A stretch of DNA of 64,000 bases from Halomonas sp. BDJS001 (GTDB lineage Bacteria > Pseudomonadota > Gammaproteobacteria > Pseudomonadales > Halomonadaceae): assembly GCF_026104355.1 (NCBI RefSeq), contig NZ_CP110535.1, forward strand, positions 4,340,001-4,404,000, in the 5' to 3' direction. The notes beneath the pieces are model-generated. The model saw only the letters and a list, made by a program, of their open reading frames with translations, made no database searches and had not been told where the DNA came from. The number at the start of each line of letters is the position of its first letter. Position 1 is the stretch's first letter. A program made the position numbers and the translations under genes. Positions 26,413 to 36,530 of this stretch are shown in pieces.

Positions 26413-27864
26413 TTAATTATCCCCCATGACGTTATCGGAAAGGCTTGCCGCTTTACGGACAAAATCTAGCGGCCCTGAGAAATCGAAGCTGTTATAGACC
26501 GCCGCCAAGTGGCTGAAATGAGGGGCCTGCGCAAACTGCACGAAAGTAAGTCGGTGCCCAGCATAATCAGAGGTTAATAGATCTCGAGCAAACGCCATTA
26601 ACTTGCGACGATCCTCTGAATTCCAGCGATCATTCAAAGAGTAGAACTTATCTAACCACTCTTTGGATCCTTCAGTATGGAAACTTGTCGCGTTAGGAGT
26701 AACGCATAGTTGTCCACCGCAGAGTTCCCTCGCTATATGCATCATCTTTGGTAATTGAGAGCAAGCGAGAACACGGCCGGCATATAGCAGGGATTGATTC
26801 GGCATCAGCATGCCTGCGGGGCTCTTTTCCGCCGTTGCGATAGAGGCTGTCAGGTGGGCATTAATGCTCTCGCGATAACAAACCAAGTCTGCCAGCTTTT
26901 CCCGTACTGGCTGCAACTTGTCCAACCCCGTTTGCATGGCATTCCACATCGCGGTGCCGATCATCATATCGGCGACATAACGAAGTCTTAGTACATAAGG
27001 GAAGGCCGAATAACGGTGCAGCGTATTGCGAACAAACTGCGCGGATTTGGTATGCCGATAGAAAAAAACGTCTTCCCAGGGAATCAAAACATTATCAAAA
27101 ACAACCAGCGCCTCCACCTCATCGAAGCGATTAGCTAGCGGATAGTCCAGCGGGTCTGTGCGGCCAGCAAATCCAGCCCGACAAATATGTTTGACGCCAG
27201 GTGCACCCATTTTAACAATGCAGCCAAGCGCATAGTCCGAAAGCTCTTGCGTACTCCAGGCGCCGACGGTGGGCTTGAGAAAGGCTTGATCAGCGTAGGC
27301 GGCGGCTGTCTCGAACTTAGCACCGCGAATGATGATGCCCGCATCTGTCTCTTTAACAACCCGCACCATCATATCGGGGTCTTGCTTTTGCGGCGGAAGT
27401 GAACGATCTCCTTTTGGGTCGGTGTTGGCCGACACATGGAAGATATCCTGAGTGAAAACCCGCTGAATATGGTGATCAATATTGTCAGCAAAGCGAGGGT
27501 CGATTTCGGCTAGCATGTCTCGACCATCCAGCAACGACCACATCTCGCCGATCGTCTCATCACCGACGCGGGTTGCCACCCCACCGATGTCCTTTAGAAA
27601 ACGATCAGTGGCATCGAGTTTGTCGTACCAGTCCTGCTTTTCGCGGGGAGGGCGATAGAAGATCGAATTTGTCTCGTTCCCTTCTCGATAAGTAAAGGCG
27701 TCTTTATGCTCTGGTTCATGCGCCATATCGTACATCCGGGATTTCACATCAATGATAGGCTTGAAAGCAGAGTGCTTCGTCACATCCTTGACACGCTCGC
27801 CCTCCATCCAGATTTCACGACCATCCCGTAGCCCTTCGCGATACTCTTCGCCAGTACGGATCAT
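26413..27864 (-). CDS. HpaB-family FAD-dependent aromatic monooxygenase
   Basis: Oxygenase component of a two-component flavin monooxygenase, 483 residues, in the 4-hydroxyphenylacetate 3-monooxygenase (HpaB) family, which also contains chlorophenol and pyoverdine-chromophore hydroxylases. Seen in the sequence: IRTGEEYREGLRDGREIWMEG at the start, SANTDPKGDRS, VVKETDAGIIIRGAKFETA, FDNVLIPWEDVFFYRHTK and ARELCGGQLCVTPN near residue 385. The enzyme uses FADH2 from the HpaC-like partner to ortho-hydroxylate a phenol. It heads an operon with a PotD/B/C-like importer, so the imported compound is a candidate substrate. Whether this is true 4-hydroxyphenylacetate hydroxylase is uncertain, since no meta-cleavage hpa genes are present. 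Confidence 0.9.
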   Translation of the reverse strand: MIRTGEEYREGLRDGREIWMEGERVKDVTKHSAFKPIIDVKSRMYDMAHEPEHKDAFTYREGNETNSIFYRPPREKQDWYDKLDATDRFLKDIGGVATRVGDETIGEMWSLLDGRDMLAEIDPRFADNIDHHIQRVFTQDIFHVSANTDPKGDRSLPPQKQDPDMMVRVVKETDAGIIIRGAKFETAAAYADQAFLKPTVGAWSTQELSDYALGCIVKMGAPGVKHICRAGFAGRTDPLDYPLANRFDEVEALVVFDNVLIPWEDVFFYRHTKSAQFVRNTLHRYSAFPYVLRLRYVADMMIGTAMWNAMQTGLDKLQPVREKLADLVCYRESINAHLTASIATAEKSPAGMLMPNQSLLYAGRVLACSQLPKMMHIARELCGGQLCVTPNATSFHTEGSKEWLDKFYSLNDRWNSEDRRKLMAFARDLLTSDYAGHRLTFVQFAQAPHFSHLAAVYNSFDFSGPLDFVRKAASLSDNVMGDN

Positions 27865-27975
27865 GCTGCGTTCCTTCTCAGTGGTGGTTTGAGAAGAGTG
27901 TGTCGCTGGCTACTTTGTTTGTAAAAACGCCTTTTCCTTTTTGTTGCATCAGAAATTCTGAGTTAGCTTAAACCC

Positions 27976-28002
27976 GGTATAAAAGGGCTACTGTTAAGTC
28001 AA
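27976..28002 (-). promoter_or_regulatory. Possible sigma-70 promoter for the hpaB operon
   Basis: Read on the minus strand, TTGACT (28002-27997) and TATACC (27981-27976) resemble -35 and -10 boxes, with a 15-base spacer that is shorter than ideal. They lie about 110 bp before the hpaB-like ATG, downstream of the katG terminator. Confidence 0.3.
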
Positions 28003-28020
28003 CCCCCCCCTACTATTCGC

Positions 28021-28051
28021 AAAAAAACCCCGCATCCGAGAATGCGGGGTT
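28021..28051 (-). terminator. Intrinsic terminator downstream of katG
   Basis: AACCCCGCAT and ATGCGGGGTT form a 10-bp stem with a 6-base loop; on the minus strand it is followed by a run of Ts (the complement of the A-run at 28021-28027). It lies 29 bp after the katG stop. Confidence 0.9.
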
Positions 28052-28079
28052 CGCTTGCTTTCAATAAACTTCGATGTAT

Positions 28080-30245
<2,166 letters not shown>

Positions 30246-30495
30246 CTAACGTCATTTTGTCTTAACTGCTTTTGTCTTGGTTGCGTTCATCTTGGTGATG
30301 GTGAAAGAGCCGCTACCAAGTCAACTGAAGGTGAGCGTCCTGATCTGCGTGCTCAAACAGCCGTGCTCAAAAAGCAACGTGGTATCCACAGAACGCCTCA
30401 CTCACTGAGTATATTTTTAGCCCACAACTTTCATAGGCACAATTTGCTTTTAGCGACCGATCTAATAGTTTTTATACATCGTCACTATGTGTGCA

Positions 30496-31515
30496 CTAGT
30501 GTGACTCAAACTCTTCCGTATCGATGTCCGCTTGTTGCGCCTCACTGTAGCGCGCACCGACCACTTGGCCTGGGGTCATCATGGCACTCAACTGAGACAA
30601 GGTAGTGACATCAAGGTGCAGCGTTTCTGCCGCTAGATTTTCACGCATATGGTCAGCCGAACGGGTACCGGGAATAGGGATAATGTCCTGCCCCTGTGCC
30701 TTCAGCCACGCCAACGCCAGTTGCCCTGGCGTAACGTTCAAGGCCTGCGCCAGCGCCGCCAGGCGTTCAAACAGCTTTAAATTATGCGGGTAGTTTTCGG
30801 CGCTGAAGCGCGGCATATGTCGACGCATATCGCCCTCTTCTAGGCGCGCCGGGTCTTTAATAGCGCCAGTTAAGAAACCACGCCCCAGCGGGCTAAACGC
30901 TACCAGAGCAACCTCCAATTCTCGACACGCCTGAATCAACGCAATTTCAGGATTGCGCGTCCAGAGCGAGTACTCTGACTGCACCGCAGCGATAGGGTAC
31001 TCAGCCACCGCGCGGCGCAGCGTGATCGCTGATATTTCGGATAGTCCCACCCCACCTATCTTACCCTCTTCAACAAGTCGCCCCAGCGCCCCCACGCTCT
31101 CTTCAATGGGCACCTGGCGATCCAAACGGTGCAGATAATAGAGGTCTAGATGATCGGTTCGCAGGCGCGCAAGGCTTGCTTCGCACTGCTTACGCAGGGT
31201 TTCCGGGCGGCCATCAATCACCCGTTTGCCCGACTCAGGATCCATGGCCATACCACATTTACTGGCCAGAAAGAGCTGGTGCCGCTTGCCTTCCAGGGCG
31301 CGCCCGACCACTTTCTCATTAGCCGTGGCGCCATACAGCGTAGCGGTGTCGAAATGGCGATAGCCCATATCAAAAGCCTCATCCAGCGCGCGCAAGGCCG
31401 CATTTTCAGGCACGACGCTGCCGTAACCGTGGGAGAGGTTCATACAGCCCAGACCAATCGAAGGGGCGTTGACAGCATTAAGGCGCTGAAAGAAGCTCGA
31501 CATAGGGTTTCCCAT
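30496..31515 (-). CDS. Aldo/keto reductase
   Basis: NADPH-dependent oxidoreductase of the aldo-keto reductase family with the (beta/alpha)8 fold, about 339 residues. Signature segments: SIGLGCMNLSHGYG, FDTATLYGATANEKVVGRAL (catalytic Asp and Tyr), LFLASKCG (catalytic Lys), LDLYYLHRLD (catalytic His) and IPIPGTRSADHMRENL (NADP phosphate-binding). The AKR13/YdbC-YajO-like pattern suggests a general aldehyde/ketone reductase. The frame opens at a TTG at 31551, and internal ATGs lie at 31515 and 31503; none has a strong ribosome site. It follows the frameshifted ABC exporter gene closely and may be co-transcribed with it. Confidence 0.88.
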   Translation of the reverse strand: MGNPMSSFFQRLNAVNAPSIGLGCMNLSHGYGSVVPENAALRALDEAFDMGYRHFDTATLYGATANEKVVGRALEGKRHQLFLASKCGMAMDPESGKRVIDGRPETLRKQCEASLARLRTDHLDLYYLHRLDRQVPIEESVGALGRLVEEGKIGGVGLSEISAITLRRAVAEYPIAAVQSEYSLWTRNPEIALIQACRELEVALVAFSPLGRGFLTGAIKDPARLEEGDMRRHMPRFSAENYPHNLKLFERLAALAQALNVTPGQLALAWLKAQGQDIIPIPGTRSADHMRENLAAETLHLDVTTLSQLSAMMTPGQVVGARYSEAQQADIDTEEFESH

Positions 31516-31534
31516 TGTTAAAAGAACCGTTTTA

Positions 31535-33297
31535 TTACGTTTCACCGCCAAACTGCAATGCGGCTAAATGGCGATAGAGCGCACTGGTGGTGATCAATTC
31601 CGCGTGGGAGCCCGCCGCGACTAGCTTCCCACCTTCCAGCACCAGCAAGCGGTCAGCGGCAATAACCGTCGCCAGCCGGTGGGCGATCACGATACTGGTG
31701 CGCCCCACCATCAATCGATCAAGCGCCTGCTGTACCAACCGCTCGCTCTCTGCATCCAAGGCGCTGGTGGCTTCATCCAATAGCAGTACCGCAGGATTTT
31801 TGAGCAGCGCTCGAGCAATAGCGAGCCGCTGACGCTGGCCACCGGAGAGCTGCACCCCTCCGGGGCCCAGGGGGGTGTCAAAGCCTTGGGGCAGTGCGTC
31901 GATAAAGTCGAGGGCGCTGGCATCCTGGGCGGCAAGACGCAATCTATCGATATCAGCCTCGGGGTCTCCGTAGCGCAGATTCTCAGCCACCGAGCCGCTA
32001 AACAGCACCGGTTCCTGCGCCACTAATCCCATGGCACGGCGTAAGGCGGCAAGATCTAGCGTACGGACATCCCTATCATCCAAGGTAATGCGCCCCTGGC
32101 TGGGGTCATAAAAGCGTAGCAGCAGCGCCAACAGCGTGCTTTTACCTGCCCCCGAAGGCCCCACCACTGCCACTCGCTCTCCCGGCTTAATATGCAGATC
32201 AAACCTTTCAAGCGCAGGGGTTTCCGGCCGGGGTAGGTAAACGTGACGTTCTCCAGTGTAATCTCACCGCGCGAAGGGCTTGGCAGGCTCTGCGGAGTTG
32301 CGGGCGACTGGATAGCGGGCTGGGTATCGAGCAGCTCCAATAAGCGCTCCGCCGCCCCTGCCGCACGCTGTACATCCCCTGCTACCTCGGCCAGGGTGGC
32401 AATGGCCCCTGCTGCCAGCACGGCGTAAAAGATAAACGCCGATAGCTCGCCCGCACTCATGGTGCCGTTTAGCACCGCCTGGCCGCCCTGCCAGAGCATT
32501 AAGCCAACCGCGGTAAACACTACCAGCATAGCGACACCGGTTAACCAGGCGCGCTGCTGGGTGCGCTCTACGGCGCTGCCAAAGGCCTGTTCAACCCGCT
32601 GGCCATAGTGGGTTTTATCCACTGCTTCATGGGTAAAGGCCTGAAGCGTTTTAATACCGCTTAGCGCCTCTTCAGCATAGCGGCCCAGTTCGGCCACGCG
32701 ATCCTGACTGGTGCGCGAAAGCCGACGCACTCGGCGGCCGTACCACACGATGGGTAGCAGGGTGGCTGGGATGCCAATCAGCACCATTGCCGAGAGCCAC
32801 GGTTGAGTGACCAGCATTAGCACCACGGCGCCCACCAGCATGACCAGATTACGCAACGCCAGGGAGACAGAGGAGCCAAACAGGCTCTGCAGTACGCTGG
32901 TGTCTGCCGTCAGCCGTGAGGCAATTTCCCCCGCGGCGCGGCCATCGCTTGCGCTCTCGAAAAAGCTGGGTTCTAAGGTGAGTAAATGATCAAACACCCG
33001 CTGACGAAGGTCGGCGGCCAAGCGCTCGCCAATCCAGGTCACTTGGTAGTAGCGCAGTGCGGAGGCAAACGCCAGCACGGCCACTACCACCAGCATCAGG
33101 GCCAGTGTTTGCGCTAGCGCCTGCGCATCCGCGTCCAGAAAACCGCGGTCGATGATTAAGCGCAGCCCATTCCCCAGCAGTAGCACGCTTCCCGATGCCA
33201 TAAGTAGCGCTAGGCCAGCCAGAGCCAACCGCGTGCGGTAGGGGCGCAGTAGACCCAACAAACGCAGCAGTACTCGGGGATTGGGGCGTTGATTCAT
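31535..33297 (-). pseudogene. ABCB-type ABC exporter with one frameshift (permease-ATPase fusion)
   Basis: Half-transporter of about 587 residues once repaired. The N-terminal six-helix exporter domain (residues 1-310) includes FDHLLTLEPSFFESASDGRA and EIASRLTADTSVLQSLFGSS. The ATPase follows, with Walker A GPSGAGKSTLLALLL, signature LSGGQRQRLAIARAL, Walker B VLLLDEATSALDAES and H-loop VIAHRLATVI. The frame changes near 32224, between the strand VTFTYPGR and FDLHIKPGERVAVVGP; one extra G in the coding strand (C in the plus-strand TTTCC run) restores it. All motifs on both sides are intact, so a sequence error is likely. The family exports lipids, drugs or peptides; this protein's substrate is unknown. 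Confidence 0.88.
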
Positions 33298-33361
33298 AGT
33301 TGCGATTGCTCAATACATAAGGGGGTATTCGACCATAGCAGGAGTAGCAGTGCCCTGCACA

Positions 33362-33460
33362 GAATCGAGTAGCAGGGGAGTTACCTCCCCCGTCCTCGCA
33401 CACCACCGTACGTACCGTTAGGTAGACGATGGTTCATGAAGAACGTGTAAGCCCTCTTAC
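33362..33460 (-). mobile_element. 3' remnant of a group II intron (domains V-VI)
   Basis: On the minus strand the segment ACACGTTCTTCATGAACC leads into a domain V-like hairpin with GGTACGTACGGTGGT as its 3' arm. A GGGGGAG-GTAA-CTCCCC stem follows and the segment ends CTACTCGATT, the pattern of bacterial class C group II introns. No reverse transcriptase reading frame remains, so only the 3' tip is left, possibly extending to about 33590. It sits about 65 bp upstream of the ABC exporter start and directly after the molybdopterin oxidoreductase gene, marking one edge of a distinct block. Confidence 0.62.
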
Positions 33461-33586
33461 CGTATCGAGTACCAAGATCAGGCCCGGCCGTCGAGCGAAA
33501 GTATCGGAACCTCAGGCAACAGATAGCACGTTAAAGATTGTACGACGAGCCTAAAGTTAAGCCCTCACGCGCTCAACGGTCATCGC

Positions 33587-34387
33587 CTAGATGCCCGCCC
33601 ACCAGTCATAGCCCCTATCCTCCCAATAACCTCCCTTGCCGCCGTGGAGCTGTTTGAAGCTTTCCACCAGCTCGACGCGCATCACGTACTTGGCCTGCTT
33701 GTAACCCAACTGACGCTCGGCGCGCAGACGGATCGGCGCCCCATTGGCCACCGGTAGCGGTTCGCCGTTGAGATCGTAGGCCAGCAGCGTCTGCGGATGA
33801 TACGCCTCGATCATGTCGAGGCTCTCGTAATACAGATCCGACCCACCGTAGGTGTGATCTGCACAGTGAAAAACCACGAAGCGCGCGGTATCTGCCGGAC
33901 GCACCCGATCAAGCAGATCCGCCAGAGGAACGCCGGTCCACTGCCCGATACAGCTCCAACCCTCGACGCAATCGTGACGAGTGATCTGGGTTCGCGAGGC
34001 CATCTCCCGAAGCGCCGGCAACGACAGCGTCATCGGCTCTTCGACCAGCCCGTCGATGGTCAGACGCCAGTCGGCGAATCCATTGTTGACCCAGGCACGA
34101 TAGTAATCCTCCTGCGGGTTGGTGGTGCCATTGGGACGAAACACCGGCGCGATCTGACTCTCGTCAAACTCCTTGGCGAGTGCCTGGCGCGAGGCGATCA
34201 GACGCTGGGCCTTGTAAGAGAGTTGCTCGACGTTGCTCAGCGCCGCGCGCACGGGTGCACTTTCCGACAGTCGATCGCAACCGGTGAGGAAGGTGCCAGC
34301 CCCCAACGCGCACAGGCCACCCAGTAGCCGCCGTCGAGCGCGGTCAGGCGCTGGTGATGTCGAGTGTCTGGTGTTCGAGTCAGTCAT
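33587..34387 (-). CDS. Tat-exported YedY/MsrP-like molybdopterin oxidoreductase
   Basis: Periplasmic sulfite-oxidase-fold enzyme, about 266 residues. Twin arginines at residues 18-20 precede a hydrophobic stretch and a lipobox (FLTGC, Cys37), so it is probably a Tat-exported lipoprotein or membrane-anchored enzyme. The molybdenum-ligating cysteine is Cys140 in TRHDCVEGWSCIGQWTGV, comparable to FRCVEAW in E. coli MsrP. Later motifs are ARFVVFHCADHTYGGSDLYY and NGAPIRLRAERQLGYKQAKY. The likely role is reduction of methionine sulfoxide in periplasmic proteins, fed by the cytochrome b encoded upstream. The ATG at 34387 overlaps the cytochrome stop; 34408 is an alternative. The repeat protein next door is a plausible substrate. 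Confidence 0.85.
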   Translation of the reverse strand: MTDSNTRHSTSPAPDRARRRLLGGLCALGAGTFLTGCDRLSESAPVRAALSNVEQLSYKAQRLIASRQALAKEFDESQIAPVFRPNGTTNPQEDYYRAWVNNGFADWRLTIDGLVEEPMTLSLPALREMASRTQITRHDCVEGWSCIGQWTGVPLADLLDRVRPADTARFVVFHCADHTYGGSDLYYESLDMIEAYHPQTLLAYDLNGEPLPVANGAPIRLRAERQLGYKQAKYVMRVELVESFKQLHGGKGGYWEDRGYDWWAGI

Positions 34388-35261
34388 GCCTCGGCTCCGA
34401 TCCGTCATGCGCTTCTACCTGGATGCGGTAGCGACCGCTTACCATCGAGCGCAGGTTGTTGAAAACGCCGGATACCAGCACCAGCGCGATGTGCACGACG
34501 AAAAAGCCAATGAGGGCCGTTGCACAGAGAAAATGAAAGGTGCGAGCACTCTGTCGTCCGCCGAAAAGCTCGGTGAGCCACGGCCAGGCGGCGTTGACAC
34601 TGGGTGCCATGGTCAGCCCCGACAGAATCATTACTGGCAGCAACCCGAACAGCACCAGAAGATAGGTCAGCTTCTGGATACCGTTGTAGTCAGCTTCGTG
34701 ATGAAAACGCAGCCGCGCATGATCAAGTAGCGTCCGCGGAATGTTCTTCAACTGCACCCACGTTGGAAACAGCGCCCGTCGTCGTTGGGGCACCAGCAGG
34801 GTATAGAGCAGATACGCGACAACCAGCGGCACGAAGATCCACGCAGCCAGAAAATGCCAGTTGCGCCCCATCGTCAGCCACTTGTCCCCCGGCAGCGTCG
34901 CCCAGCGGGGGAAGGCCCGTTCGCGTAGCTGGCCATTGTCATCGGAAAGCCCCAGTACACCGGTGGTGTCGAACGCCTGCCCAGCGATGCGAACCACGCC
35001 CATGCGCTCGCCATCTTCGGCGGTGCGCGCATGGATCGCGATGAAAGGGTTGGCGAAATCGGATTGCTCCCCCCAATAAAGCGCGGGGTGTGCATTGAAT
35101 ATCTGCAAACCGCTCATCAGCAACACGATCAGGCAGACGAGATTCGTCCAATGCCACAGACGAGTCGCCAGCGTATGTCGTTTGATCACTTGTGTGGTCG
35201 GCGCACCGGGCACATTACCGGTCGAGTCACTAGCGATCGCAGCTTTGACAGACTCAGACAT
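34380..35261 (-). CDS. Membrane cytochrome b561-type subunit (YedZ1-like)
   Basis: Integral-membrane dihaem cytochrome b, 293 residues, with four hydrophobic helices. Candidate haem ligands are histidines in ATRLWHWTNLVCLIVLLMSGLQ, GRNWHFLAAWIFVPLVVAYL, IHAR near residue 75 and FHFLCATALIGFFVVHIALV. It resembles the cytochrome b/b6 domain family that passes quinol electrons to periplasmic molybdoenzymes. It overlaps the MsrP-like gene downstream by a few bases, so the pair forms one electron-transfer complex (quinol to cytochrome b to Mo enzyme). This is not the six-helix MsrQ/YedZ of E. coli but the cytochrome b type associated with YedY1. Confidence 0.82.
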   Translation of the reverse strand: MSESVKAAIASDSTGNVPGAPTTQVIKRHTLATRLWHWTNLVCLIVLLMSGLQIFNAHPALYWGEQSDFANPFIAIHARTAEDGERMGVVRIAGQAFDTTGVLGLSDDNGQLRERAFPRWATLPGDKWLTMGRNWHFLAAWIFVPLVVAYLLYTLLVPQRRRALFPTWVQLKNIPRTLLDHARLRFHHEADYNGIQKLTYLLVLFGLLPVMILSGLTMAPSVNAAWPWLTELFGGRQSARTFHFLCATALIGFFVVHIALVLVSGVFNNLRSMVSGRYRIQVEAHDGSEPRHD

Positions 35262-35326
35262 GATATTGACCTCGAAACGAAGGCGTCCGGCAAACCAGAC
35301 AGCGCCTGGCTGCCGGATCGCAACTT

Positions 35327-35629
35327 TTAGTTGGCATGCTCCATGGAGTCGCTGCTCATTTCGTCATGGCTCATGCTATCGTCGTGACTCATGTCGTCGT
35401 CGTGGCTCATACCATCGTCGTGACTCATGTCGTCGTCGTGGCTCATACCATCGTCGTGGCTCATGCCATCGTCGTGGCTCATGCCATCGTCGTGGCTCAT
35501 GCCGTCCTGACTCATCGAGTCCTGGGACATATTGTCGGTCTGGGCACTGGCAAGCGTGGTGAAGGCAAGGCCGCCGCTCAGCAGTACAGCACTCAAGGCG
35601 AGTAGATATTTGGGTGTCGTGCGGGTCAT
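35327..35629 (-). CDS. Periplasmic Met/His/Asp repeat protein (MrpX/MXKDX-like)
   Basis: Exported protein of 100 residues. Residues 1-29 are a signal peptide ending LASA. The mature part of 71 residues consists almost entirely of short repeats: MSQDS, MSQDG, seven copies of MSHDD plus one residue, then MSHDE, MSSDS and MEHAN. It holds 12 methionines and no lysine, cysteine or aromatic residues. It resembles the pentapeptide MXKDX repeat family and the methionine-rich MrpX, which soaks up hypochlorite and is repaired by YedY1. Divergence from a two-component system and co-orientation with the YedY/cytochrome b genes support the same role. The start at 35629 has an AGGAGA ribosome site; a longer frame to 35716 would run through a hairpin. 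Metal binding by His/Asp is an alternative. Confidence 0.82.
   Translation of the reverse strand: MTRTTPKYLLALSAVLLSGGLAFTTLASAQTDNMSQDSMSQDGMSHDDGMSHDDGMSHDDGMSHDDDMSHDDGMSHDDDMSHDDSMSHDEMSSDSMEHAN
35375..35500 (-). repeat. Seven tandem 18-bp repeats encoding MSHDDX
   Basis: In-frame tandem array of seven near-identical 18-bp units within the repeat-protein gene, each encoding Met-Ser-His-Asp-Asp plus Gly, Asp or Ser. Units differ mainly at the last codon and by silent changes, so copy number could change by slippage without breaking the frame. Confidence 0.9.
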
Positions 35630-35642
35630 GATTCTCTCCTGA

Positions 35643-35692
35643 TTTATCTTGGGCAAACCGTGTCCGGTTCGACACGGCTTGCCCAAGATAAA
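35643..35692 (-). promoter_or_regulatory. Long hairpin in the leader of the repeat-protein gene
   Basis: Two 22-base arms (35643-35664 and 35671-35692) pair with a single mismatch around a 6-base loop. The hairpin ends two bases from the AGGAGA ribosome site (complement at 35635-35640) of the Met-rich repeat gene. It could act on translation or mRNA stability, or be a leftover terminator. There is no T-run. Confidence 0.7.
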
Positions 35693-35707
35693 CAGGAATT
35701 TCAGCGC

Positions 35708-35755
35708 AATCATCACGGAATCATAACGTCGGTGATAACGTTCCCGTGATGATTG
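35708..35755. promoter_or_regulatory. Candidate response-regulator operator
   Basis: Perfect 12-bp inverted arms (CAATCATCACGG at 35708-35719 and its complement at 35744-35755) enclose a direct repeat ATAACGT at 35723-35729 and 35735-35741. A 12-bp repeat period suits tandem binding of an OmpR-family regulator. It lies between the divergent repeat-protein and response-regulator genes, 50 bp before the latter. Confidence 0.55.
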
Positions 35756-35804
35756 ACGAGGTACACTGGGCTAGGATTCACAGCTCACTTAGAGGAGATC
35801 CGAT

Positions 35805-36530
35805 ATGTCGTGCCCGATACTTTGCGTCGAGGACGATCCCGATATCGGTCGGCTATTAACGAGCATTCTCGTACAAGCGGGCCATCAGCCGACCTGGGTT
35901 TTGACCGGGGAAGAAGCCTTGCATCAATGGCGGAATGCCTCGCTCATCGTTCTCGATCTGATGCTGCCGGGTATCGACGGTCTCGCCGTGTGTCGAGACA
36001 TTCGCACTCACGACGCCACCATTCCGATCATCATGCTGACGGCGCTCGCCGGCACGCGGGACGTGGTCGTCGGTCTGGAAATCGGTGCCGACGACTACAT
36101 CACCAAGCCATTCGACACCGACATCCTCTTGGCGAGAATCCAAGCACTACTGCGTCGTCGAAAGGCGATGGAGGAGCGTACGTCGTCGACGCTTATGAAG
36201 ATAAAGGCGCTGGAGATCGACATCGACGGTTACAGCGTCAAATGCGACGGAAAAATGATTCAACTCACAACCCGGGAGTTCGCCCTACTCGTATTCTTTG
36301 CCCGCCATCCTGGTAAGGGTTTTTCCCGCAGCGAGTTGCTCGATGCCGTATGGGGCCCGGAATTCGACGGCTTTGATCACACCGTCAATACGCACATCAA
36401 TCGGTTGCGCAGCAAGATAGAACCAGACCCGGCGCGGCCCGAGTACATTCTCACGGTATGGGGCACCGGTTACCGGTTCACCGACGACGCCGTCGCCCCG
36501 GCATCCGCCTCCGACGAGCACGCCCCATGA
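35805..36530 (+). CDS. OmpR-family response regulator
   Basis: Two-component response regulator of 241 residues. The receiver domain (residues 1-115) has acidic residues Glu9, Asp10 and Asp11, phospho-acceptor Asp51 in VLDLMLPGIDG, Thr79 in MLTA and Lys101 in TKPF. The C-terminal winged helix (about 130-230) carries LTTREFALLVFFARHPGKGF and HTVNTHINRLRSKIEPDP, the OmpR/PhoB recognition region, and ends with TVWGTGYRF. Its stop overlaps the kinase ATG as ATGA. It is divergent from the Met-rich repeat gene, and a direct-repeat operator candidate lies between them, so control of the repeat-protein/cytochrome b/molybdoenzyme genes is the likely role. Confidence 0.92.
   Translation: MSCPILCVEDDPDIGRLLTSILVQAGHQPTWVLTGEEALHQWRNASLIVLDLMLPGIDGLAVCRDIRTHDATIPIIMLTALAGTRDVVVGLEIGADDYITKPFDTDILLARIQALLRRRKAMEERTSSTLMKIKALEIDIDGYSVKCDGKMIQLTTREFALLVFFARHPGKGFSRSELLDAVWGPEFDGFDHTVNTHINRLRSKIEPDPARPEYILTVWGTGYRFTDDAVAPASASDEHAP

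Noticed and set aside
32990..33406. 138-codon minus-strand frame over the ABC exporter start
   Set aside because: It joins group II intron 3' sequence to an out-of-frame reading of the exporter gene, so it is not a protein gene.
33361..33590. Possible complete group II intron with reverse transcriptase
   Set aside because: Only the domain V-VI tip is recognisable; no reverse transcriptase coding sequence fits between 33440 and 33590.
35375..35500. Regular 18-bp repeats that could look like a CRISPR or minisatellite array
   Set aside because: The units are contiguous with no spacers and read in frame as an exported MSHDDX repeat protein with signal peptide and ribosome site.
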